From Phytohabitans sp052068095 (GTDB lineage: Bacteria > Actinomycetota > Actinomycetes > Mycobacteriales > Micromonosporaceae), in the NCBI RefSeq assembly GCF_052068095.1, contig NZ_JBQHDG010000003.1:62001-126000 (forward strand): 64,000 bases of DNA, written 5' to 3'. A program made the translations under genes and the position numbers. A model generated the notes under the pieces. The model saw only the letters and a list, made by a program, of their open reading frames with translations. It was not told the origin of the DNA and searched no databases. Shown in pieces: positions 57,408 to 64,000 of this stretch (positions within the stretch are counted from its first letter, which is position 1; each line of letters opens with the position of its first letter).

Positions 57408-58330
57408 CCACCCGTTCCGTACCCGTCCCGGACGGGCTCGACGGCCTGCGCCTGGACCAGGCCGTGTCCCGCCTCTTCGGGCTGTCGCGCAGCGCCGCGG
57501 CCGCGCTGGTGGAGGCGGGCAACGCGCTCGTCGACGGGGTGCCGCGGCCCAAGGCCGACAAGGTCACCGCCGGCTCGTGGCTGGAGGTCACGCTGCCCGC
57601 GCCGCCGGCCGCCGTCGAGGTGGTGCCGCAGGCCGTGCCGGGGCTGCGGGTGATCTACGCGGACGACGACATCGTCGTCGTGGACAAGCCGGTCGGCGTG
57701 GCCGCGCACCCGAGTCCAGGGTGGACGGGTCCGACCGTGATCGGCGGCCTCGCCGCGATCGGCCACCGCATCTCCACCAGCGGCGCGGCCGAGCGGCAGG
57801 GCGTTGTGCACCGCCTCGACGTCGGCACGACCGGCGTGATGGTGGTGGCCAAGAGTGAGCACGCGTACACGGTGCTGAAGCGGGCCTTCAAGGAGCGCGA
57901 GGTCGAAAAGCGATACCACGCGCTGGTGCAGGGGCACCTCGACCCGCTGCGCGGCACCATCGACGCGCCGATCGACCGCCACCCCACCCACGACTACAAG
58001 TGGGCGGTGATGTCGGGCGGTAAGCCGAGCATCACGCACTATGACACGTTGGAAGCGTTTCCGGCCGCAAGCCTCGTCGATGTGCGGCTGGAAACCGGCC
58101 GTACGCACCAGATCCGGGTCCACTTCTCGGCCATGCGGCACCCGTGCGTCGGTGACCTGACGTACGGCGCGGATCCGACGCTCGCTGCCCGATTGGGTCT
58201 GACCAGGCAATGGCTGCACGCCCGTGCGCTCAGCTTCCTCCACCCCCGTACGGGGGAAGAAGTTCGCTTCGTCAGCGACTACCCTGATGACCTGGCGCAC
58301 GCGCTGGACACGCTCCGTGACGCCGCCTGA
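57404..58330 (+). CDS. RluA/RluD-family 23S rRNA pseudouridine synthase
   Basis: A 308-residue enzyme with an N-terminal S4 domain (LRLDQAVSRLFGLSRSAAAA, LVEAGNALVDGVPRPKADKV) and the pseudouridine synthase domain. The catalytic Asp is in VVHRLDVGTTGVMVVAKSEH, and RLETGRTHQIRVHFSAMRHP follows. It modifies uridines in 23S rRNA or tRNA; the exact target is not decidable. It overlaps lspA by 4 bp, a common actinobacterial arrangement. Confidence 0.92.
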   Translation: MTTRSVPVPDGLDGLRLDQAVSRLFGLSRSAAAALVEAGNALVDGVPRPKADKVTAGSWLEVTLPAPPAAVEVVPQAVPGLRVIYADDDIVVVDKPVGVAAHPSPGWTGPTVIGGLAAIGHRISTSGAAERQGVVHRLDVGTTGVMVVAKSEHAYTVLKRAFKEREVEKRYHALVQGHLDPLRGTIDAPIDRHPTHDYKWAVMSGGKPSITHYDTLEAFPAASLVDVRLETGRTHQIRVHFSAMRHPCVGDLTYGADPTLAARLGLTRQWLHARALSFLHPRTGEEVRFVSDYPDDLAHALDTLRDAA

Positions 58331-58374
58331 CCACACGGGTCGAGGGCCGAAGACATTCGAGGGAGAGCTACGCC

Positions 58375-59391
58375 GTGCGCACTGGCGACTTGCTGCGCCG
58401 GTTGGACAGCCGGTTGCTGCCGCCGCTGGCAAAGGCGATGTCGCGGCTGGCGCAGGGGCGCCTGCGGATGCGGGTGCTGACCAGCGCCGCGCTGCTCTCG
58501 TCGACAGCCGTGCTGCTGACCGCCGTGTGGGCGGCCGACCGGGGCGCGCCCGGCGGCGATCCGACGGTCGGTGACGTCGTGCGGGTCGGCGTGGGCGACG
58601 GCCAGTCGATCCCCGGATACGTCGCGTCGAGCCGCAAGGAGCTCGCCCAGCTCGTCGCCACGCCACCGTCCACGGGAGACACGTACGCGCTGGTCACCCT
58701 CACGGAGTACCTGGCGCCGGACCGGCTCACCCCGGTGCTGGCGGACGCCTCGGTCGCACAGGTCTTTGGCCGGGTGCCGCTGGCGCAGACCCAGACGCAG
58801 ATCGTCCACATTCCCGCGGTGCGGATCCCCACCGACGTGGTCGCCGGCATGGCCGAGATCGCCGAGCGCAAGGAGACCGAGGCCGCCGAGTACCGGATGC
58901 TGAGCAGCAAGCTGACCGGCGACGGCGAGCGGGAGCGGCAGCTGCGCCAGGTGTACGACAGCGGCGCGGCGGTGGCGATCGCCGAGGCGACCGCGTACCG
59001 GTCGAAGTGCTCGTGCGTGTACGCGGCGGTGATTCGTGCCACACCGTCCGCTCTGGAGCAGATCTCCACCCGTTCCGAGGTGCGCGCGGTCGACCCGGCT
59101 CCCGAGGTGCGCCGCCTCGACCGGGCCGTGTTCCTGCCGCCGCTGCCCGAGCAGGACGACGTCGTCCGGCCGCCGGCCGACACCGCGCTGCCGACACCCG
59201 ACCCGACCGCGCCGGCCACGTTCGCTGCCGTCCCGGAGCCGAGCGACAGCGCCGCACCGCCCGAGCCGGCCGTGACCAGCGAGGCGCCGGCCTCGCCCGC
59301 CCCGACGACCGCGGAGCCGGCGGAGACCACACCGCCCGCGTCGCCGCCGCCACCGACCGAGCCGGCGACCTCGCCCGCGGCCCCGCAGTGA
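58375..59391 (+). CDS. Bitopic membrane protein with Pro-rich tail, unknown function
   Basis: A 338-residue protein with a basic cytoplasmic N-terminus (about 1-33), one transmembrane helix (VLTSAALLSSTAVLLTAVWA), and an extracytoplasmic domain (about 60-235) with a repeated strand pattern (VGDVVRVGVGDGQSIPGYVA; LVTLTEYLAPDRLTPVLADA) and a cysteine pair in YRSKCSCVYAAV. The last ~100 residues are Pro/Ala/Thr-rich, ending in TEPATSPAAPQ. No family is recognised. It is 44 bp after the RluA-family gene. The architecture resembles actinobacterial wall-spanning proteins. Confidence 0.72.
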   Translation: MRTGDLLRRLDSRLLPPLAKAMSRLAQGRLRMRVLTSAALLSSTAVLLTAVWAADRGAPGGDPTVGDVVRVGVGDGQSIPGYVASSRKELAQLVATPPSTGDTYALVTLTEYLAPDRLTPVLADASVAQVFGRVPLAQTQTQIVHIPAVRIPTDVVAGMAEIAERKETEAAEYRMLSSKLTGDGERERQLRQVYDSGAAVAIAEATAYRSKCSCVYAAVIRATPSALEQISTRSEVRAVDPAPEVRRLDRAVFLPPLPEQDDVVRPPADTALPTPDPTAPATFAAVPEPSDSAAPPEPAVTSEAPASPAPTTAEPAETTPPASPPPPTEPATSPAAPQ

Positions 59392-59614
59392 CCTCACGTG
59401 CGGTAGCGGTCACTCCGTGCGGCAGCATCCCGGATCACAGACGGCGCGTTGAACTATTGGCCGGCGGGGTTCGTGTCTGGACCGGGTGGCCAGGAAGGAA
59501 CCGGAAGTGACGCACTGTGTGTGCTTCGCTCGTTGGGCAGATGGTGTGGTCTCAACGAGGATTTGTTCGTAGCCTGTCAGGGCGGGACCGATATGGCGCT
59601 GGGAGGGCCGAGCC

Positions 59615-61228
59615 GTGGAGGGCACCGAGACCGGCTGGGGCCGGCCTGCGGAACCAGCGCCGCGTTGGCGGGCGCTGCTCGACCGTGCCCGAGGCGGCCG
59701 AAATGGTGAACAGACGGACGTAGATTTCGATCCGCGCGGGCGCCGGGCGCCGAGCCCGCTGGACGGCCGCGACGACGACGGACCCGCCTTCGACCTGCCA
59801 CCGCCCCGCCCGCTCGACGGCGGATACGACGACCGGTGGGACGACCAGCGCGGTGGCGACGGCCGTGGCTACGACGGCGGCCGCGGGTTCGAGGGTCCGC
59901 CGCCGCGCCCCCGGGGGGCGAACGGCGCGGCCAACGGCACCAACGGCCGCGGCCGCGGCGGCTACGCCCCGCCGGGCGGATACGGCAGCCCGGTGGCGTA
60001 CGGGAGCCCGGTCGACTATCCCGAGGACGGCTACCCGCCGGACGCGCGCTACGCCGACCAGCGTTACCCCGAGGGTCGCTACGGCGACGGCGGCGGGCGC
60101 CGGCCCGAGCCGCCGCGCTACCCGGCCGAGCCGGGCTACCCGGGTCCCGACCCGCGCATGGCGGCGCGGCCCGGCCCGGCGGTCGTGCGCGAGCCGGCCC
60201 CGCGCGAGCCCATGCCGCGTGAGCCGGTCCAGCGTGATCCGGCGCCCCGGCCGGTGTCGTCGCCCGGTGGATACAGCCGGTGGGCCGAGCTCGAGGGCGG
60301 GTGGCAGCCACCGGCGCCGCCCCGGTCCGCGCCACCGCCGCCCCCGCCGCCCCCGCCGGCACCGCCGCCGGACAACGGCTACGTGCCACAGGTGGAGTTC
60401 CGGCAGTCCCGCCCCGACGCGGAGGTGGAGCGGGCGGTCAGTGTGCTCCGGCGCGACCTCGGCATGCCCAAGGTGCTCGCGTTCGCCAACCCCAAGGGCG
60501 GCGTGCACAAGACCACCGCGACGGTGCTCGCCGCCGCGACCGTGGGCAGCGTGCGCGGGCGCGGCGTGCTCGCCTGGGACGACAACGAGCTGCGCGGCAC
60601 CCTCGGCCTGCGGGCCGGCAGCGCGCGGCACGCCCGCACGATCCGGCATCTGATCGCCGACCTGGCCGACGTCGAGGCCCGCCACGGGTTGGAGCTCAAG
60701 GAGGAGCTCGACGACTACCTGCGGCACGCCTCCGACGGCTCGTACGACGTGCTGGCCGGTGAGGAGAGCCCGCGGTTCGCGCAGCGCCTCGACCAGTACA
60801 CGGTGCGCCGGGTGCTGGAGCTGCTCCGCCGCACCCACGACGTGATCTGCGTCGACACCGGCAACAACGTGGAGAGCGCCAACTGGCAGACCGTGCTACA
60901 GGCCGCCGACCAGCTGGTCATCACCACGGTGCCGCGCGAGGACGCCGCGTTCACCGCCGACTGGATGCTCGACCTGCTCGACGAGGTGGGCATGGGCGAG
61001 CTGGCGGCCAACGCGGTGACGCTGCTCTCCTGCCCGACGCCCGGCCACTCGCCGCTGCTGGAAGACCTGGCCCGGCACTTCTCCACGCGTACCCGGGCGG
61101 TGGCCGTCGTGCCGTACGACCCGGCGCTGGAGACCGGCTCCTCGATCGAGTACAACCAGCTCCAGCCGGACACCCGGTCGGCCTGGCTCAAGGCGGCCTC
61201 GGTGATGCTGGAGCCGTTCGTCCGTTAG
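59615..61228 (+). CDS. ParA/MinD-like P-loop ATPase with long disordered N-terminus
   Basis: A 537-residue protein. The first ~265 residues are low complexity (Asp, Gly, Tyr, Pro and Arg), ending in a run of 15 prolines interrupted by Ala (about 228-252). The deviant Walker A motif is in LAFANPKGGVHKTTATVLAA, then VLAWDDNELRGTLGLRAGS and a switch-like VICVDTGNNVESANW. The C-terminus ends VSL-free as SVMLEPFVR. It is probably a MinD/ParA-type positioning ATPase, similar to ones with Pro-rich N-termini near ESX/type VII genes, but no such genes are nearby. The GTG follows GGGAGGG. Confidence 0.82.
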   Translation: MEGTETGWGRPAEPAPRWRALLDRARGGRNGEQTDVDFDPRGRRAPSPLDGRDDDGPAFDLPPPRPLDGGYDDRWDDQRGGDGRGYDGGRGFEGPPPRPRGANGAANGTNGRGRGGYAPPGGYGSPVAYGSPVDYPEDGYPPDARYADQRYPEGRYGDGGGRRPEPPRYPAEPGYPGPDPRMAARPGPAVVREPAPREPMPREPVQRDPAPRPVSSPGGYSRWAELEGGWQPPAPPRSAPPPPPPPPPAPPPDNGYVPQVEFRQSRPDAEVERAVSVLRRDLGMPKVLAFANPKGGVHKTTATVLAAATVGSVRGRGVLAWDDNELRGTLGLRAGSARHARTIRHLIADLADVEARHGLELKEELDDYLRHASDGSYDVLAGEESPRFAQRLDQYTVRRVLELLRRTHDVICVDTGNNVESANWQTVLQAADQLVITTVPREDAAFTADWMLDLLDEVGMGELAANAVTLLSCPTPGHSPLLEDLARHFSTRTRAVAVVPYDPALETGSSIEYNQLQPDTRSAWLKAASVMLEPFVR

Positions 61229-61344
61229 CTCCGCAAGTCTCCGGTGGCGTGATCCAGATGGCACGCTTCGGTGCCGTGTCAGCCGTGTCTGCCGTCGTAC
61301 CCGCGGGCTAGGCTCGCCTCGAACTGACATTGGGAGGGGGCAGG

Positions 61345-64000
61345 GTGTCGGAGCCGTCTTACGTGCATCTTCACGTACACACCGAGTACTCGATGCTCGA
61401 CGGCGCCGCGCGGCTCAAGGATCTTTTCAGCGAGGCCAGGCGGCTGGAGATGCCGGCCCTCGCGATGACCGACCACGGCAACCTCTTCGGTGCCTACGAC
61501 TTCTTCAAGCAGGCCACCGCCGCCGGCGTCAAGCCGATCATCGGTCTCGAGGCCTACCTGACACCGGGCACCGACCGGCGCGATCGCACCCGCGTGCGGT
61601 GGGCCGACGGCGGGGAAAACGACGTCTCCGGCGGTGGCGCCTACACGCACATGACGATGCTCGCCACCGACGCCGGCGGCCTGCAAAATCTCTTCCGCCT
61701 CGGGTCGTATTCGAGCCTGGAGGGCTACTTCTACAAGCCGCGCGCCGACCGCGAGCTGCTCCATCGATACGCCAAGGGCATCATCGCCACCACCGGCTGC
61801 CCGTCCGGCGAGATCCAGACCTGGCTGCGCATCGGCGACTTCGAGAAGGCGTGCGCGTCGGCGGCCGAGTTCCGCGACATCTTCGGCCCGGACAATTTCT
61901 ACCTGGAGCTGATGGACCACGGGCTCGACATCGAGACCCGCGTCCGCGAAGACCTGATCCGGCTCGGCAAGCGGCTCAACCTCAAGCCGGTCGCCACCAA
62001 CGACCTGCACTACACGTTCGACCGCGACGCCGACGCGCACGAGGTGCTGCTCTGCGTGCAGTCCGGCTCGACGATGGCCGACCCCAAGCGGTTCAAGTTC
62101 GACGCCCGCGACTTCTACCTCAAGTCGCCGGCCGAGATGCGCAAGCTGTGGGACGCCGAGGTGCCCGGCGCCTGCGACCACACGCTGGAGATCGCCGAAA
62201 AGATCGGCGACTACTCGGCGCTGTTCGCCGCGCGTAACCTCATGCCGCAGTTCCCGGTGCCGGCGGGTGAGACCGAGGAGTCGTTCCTGCGCAAGGAGGT
62301 CATGCGCGGGCTGGAGCGGCGCTTCCCCAGCGGCGTGCCCGACGACCGGCGCGCCCAGGCGGAGTACGAGCTGGACGTCATCATCAAGATGGGCTTCCCG
62401 GGCTACTTCCTGGTGACCGCCGACCTCGTGGCGTACGCGAAGCGTGAGGGCATCCGGGTCGGCCCGGGCCGCGGATCGGCGGCGGGCGCGCTCATCGCGT
62501 ACGCGCTGGGCATCACCGAGCTCGACCCGATGCAGCACGGCCTGCTGTTCGAGCGGTTCCTCAACCCCGACCGCATCTCGATGCCCGACATCGACATGGA
62601 CTTCGACGAGCGCCGGCGCGGCGACATGATCCGGTACGCGACGGAGAAGTACGGCGAGGAGCGGGTCGCGCAGATCATCACGTACGGCACGATCAAGGCG
62701 AAGGCCGCGATCAAGGACGCGGCCCGGGTGCTCGGTTACCCGTTCGCGATGGGCGACAAGATCACCAAGGCGATGCCGCCGGCGGTGATGGGCAAGGACA
62801 TCCCGCTCGGCGGCATCTTCGACTCCAGCCACCCGCGCTACCCCGAGGCGGTCGAGTTCCGCCAGCTCTACGACGGCGACGCCGAGGTGCAAAAGATCGT
62901 CGACACCGCCAAGGGCCTCGAAGGGCTCAAGCGGCAGTGGGGCGTGCACGCGGCCGGCGTGATCCTTTCCCGCGACCCGCTCGTCGACGTGCTGCCGATC
63001 CACAAGCGCGAGCAGGACGGCGCGATCATCACCCAGTGGGACATGGGCGCCTGCGAGTCCATCGGCCTGCTCAAGATGGACTTCCTGGGCCTGCGAAACC
63101 TCACGATCCTCGATGATTGCCTCGACGCGATCCGTGACAACCGCGGCATCGACCTGGTGCTCGAAGACCTGCCGCTCGACGACAAGCCGACCTACGAGCT
63201 GCTCGCCCGCGGCGACACGCTCGGCGTCTTCCAGTTCGACGGCGGGCCGATGCGGGCGCTGCTGCGCTCGATGGTCCCGGACAACTTCGAAGACATCTCC
63301 GCCGTGGGCGCGCTCTACCGCCCCGGCCCGATGGGCGCCAACGCGCACAACGACTACGCCGACCGTAAGAACAACCGCAAGCCGGTCGTGCCGATCCACC
63401 CCGAGCTGGCCGACTCGCTGAAAGACATCCTGGGCGACACCTACGGGCTGATCGTCTACCAGGAGCAGGTCATGGCGATCGCGCAGAAGGTGGCCGGCTA
63501 CACGCTCGGCAAAGCAGACCTGCTGCGCCGCGCGATGGGCAAGAAGAAGAAGGAGATCCTCGACAAGGAGTTCGCGCCCTTCGCCGCCGGCATGAAGGAC
63601 AACGGCTACTCCGACGCGGCGATCAAGACGCTGTGGGACATCCTCGTCCCGTTCTCCGACTACGCGTTCAACAAGGCACACTCCGCGGCGTACGGCGTGG
63701 TGTCCTACTGGACCGCCTACCTCAAGGCCAACTACCCCGCCGAGTACATGAGCGGCTTGCTCACGAGCGTCGGCGACGACAAGGACAAGTCCGCGGTCTA
63801 CCTGGCCGAGTGCCGGCGCATGGGCATCAAGGTGCTGCCGCCCGACGTCAACGAGTCGATGGCCCGGTTCGCCGCCGTGGGGGAGGACATCCGCTTCGGC
63901 CTGGCCGCGGTGCGCAACGTCGGCACCAACGTGGTCGAGGCGATCATGCGGTGCCGCAAGGAAAAGGGCGCGTACACCGACTTCTACGACTTCCTGCGCA
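61345..64000 (+). CDS. dnaE: DNA polymerase III alpha subunit DnaE (3' end cut by window)
   Basis: The visible 885 codons cover the PHP domain (YVHLHVHTEYSMLDGAARLK at the start), the palm with GPGRGSAAG (about 374-382) and the catalytic aspartates of PDIDMDFDERRRG (about 414-426), and the fingers with GLKRQWGVHAAGVILS and AISAVGALYRPGPMGANAHN-type contacts (the exact reading is DISAVGALYRPGPMGANAHN). This is the replicative polymerase. GTG is preceded by GGGAGGGGGCAGG. TAGGCT at 61309-61314 may be its -10 box. The C-terminal HhH, OB and clamp-binding parts lie beyond the window. Confidence 0.97.
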   Translation, partial: MSEPSYVHLHVHTEYSMLDGAARLKDLFSEARRLEMPALAMTDHGNLFGAYDFFKQATAAGVKPIIGLEAYLTPGTDRRDRTRVRWADGGENDVSGGGAYTHMTMLATDAGGLQNLFRLGSYSSLEGYFYKPRADRELLHRYAKGIIATTGCPSGEIQTWLRIGDFEKACASAAEFRDIFGPDNFYLELMDHGLDIETRVREDLIRLGKRLNLKPVATNDLHYTFDRDADAHEVLLCVQSGSTMADPKRFKFDARDFYLKSPAEMRKLWDAEVPGACDHTLEIAEKIGDYSALFAARNLMPQFPVPAGETEESFLRKEVMRGLERRFPSGVPDDRRAQAEYELDVIIKMGFPGYFLVTADLVAYAKREGIRVGPGRGSAAGALIAYALGITELDPMQHGLLFERFLNPDRISMPDIDMDFDERRRGDMIRYATEKYGEERVAQIITYGTIKAKAAIKDAARVLGYPFAMGDKITKAMPPAVMGKDIPLGGIFDSSHPRYPEAVEFRQLYDGDAEVQKIVDTAKGLEGLKRQWGVHAAGVILSRDPLVDVLPIHKREQDGAIITQWDMGACESIGLLKMDFLGLRNLTILDDCLDAIRDNRGIDLVLEDLPLDDKPTYELLARGDTLGVFQFDGGPMRALLRSMVPDNFEDISAVGALYRPGPMGANAHNDYADRKNNRKPVVPIHPELADSLKDILGDTYGLIVYQEQVMAIAQKVAGYTLGKADLLRRAMGKKKKEILDKEFAPFAAGMKDNGYSDAAIKTLWDILVPFSDYAFNKAHSAAYGVVSYWTAYLKANYPAEYMSGLLTSVGDDKDKSAVYLAECRRMGIKVLPPDVNESMARFAAVGEDIRFGLAAVRNVGTNVVEAIMRCRKEKGAYTDFYDFLR

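Noticed and set aside
61279..63681. 800-codon open frame on the minus strand opposite dnaE
   Set aside because: It is a shadow of the clearly coding dnaE frame. Its composition (His, Val, Arg and Leu) mirrors the sense codons.

Overview
This window is a high-GC chromosomal segment of a filamentous actinobacterium, most likely in the Micromonosporaceae. That placement is an inference from protein families and gene order. The evidence includes an actinobacterial division/cell-wall (dcw) cluster running mraZ to divIVA with sepF and yggT, the MurT/GatD lipid II amidation pair, XRE-DUF5753/DUF397 pairs, CU044_5270 and DUF5709 proteins, and many GTG starts. At least eight genes have a TANNNT -10 box 6-8 nt before the start codon and are probably leaderless. 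I see no rRNA, tRNA or CRISPR array.

Layout. Positions 1-33 kb are accessory or regulatory: small operons of regulators (TetR, HxlR, WYL, AsnC, XRE, two ECF sigma modules), oxidoreductases (FAD-dependent, aldo/keto reductase, LLM monooxygenase with FMN reductase, nitronate monooxygenase), methyltransferases, NhaA, secreted proteins, a serpin, a PemK-like toxin, and a C39 peptidase. Long noncoding gaps hold a dispersed repeat family. At 30.6-32.6 kb murT-gatD-TVP38 form an overlapping operon. At 32.8-33.05 kb a c-di-AMP (ydaO/yuaA) riboswitch precedes an NlpC/P60 cell-wall hydrolase. From 34.1 kb the dcw cluster runs mraZ-rsmH-ftsL-ftsI-murE-murF-mraY-(gap)-ftsW-murG-murC-ftsQ-ftsZ-yggS-sepF-yggT-divIVA. 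It is followed by a conserved membrane protein, DUF167, a CPA1 antiporter, a DksA-type zinc-finger protein with a histone-H1-like tail, lspA, an RluA-family synthase, a ParA/MinD-like ATPase and the 5' part of dnaE.

How the genes work together. The dcw genes make lipid II (MurE, MurF, MraY, MurG, MurC), flip or polymerise it at the septum (FtsW, FtsI, FtsQ, FtsL), and position the machinery (FtsZ, SepF, DivIVA, MraZ). MurT/GatD amidates lipid II. NlpC/P60 remodels the wall under likely c-di-AMP control.

Most unusual points. (1) murD, normally between mraY and ftsW, is absent; its place holds 346 bp of dispersed repeat. pgeF is also absent between ftsZ and yggS. (2) A composite intergenic repeat family (modules A, B and C plus a 53-bp hairpin module) occupies most long gaps. 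Two hairpin copies show compensatory stem changes, and a repeat copy without the hairpin gives a possible empty site. (3) A roughly 230-bp segment containing the end of the CU044_5270 gene is duplicated in inverted orientation around about 3 kb carrying sigma factor and transposase remnants. (4) lspA and nhaA appear to use CTG starts in CTGA overlaps.
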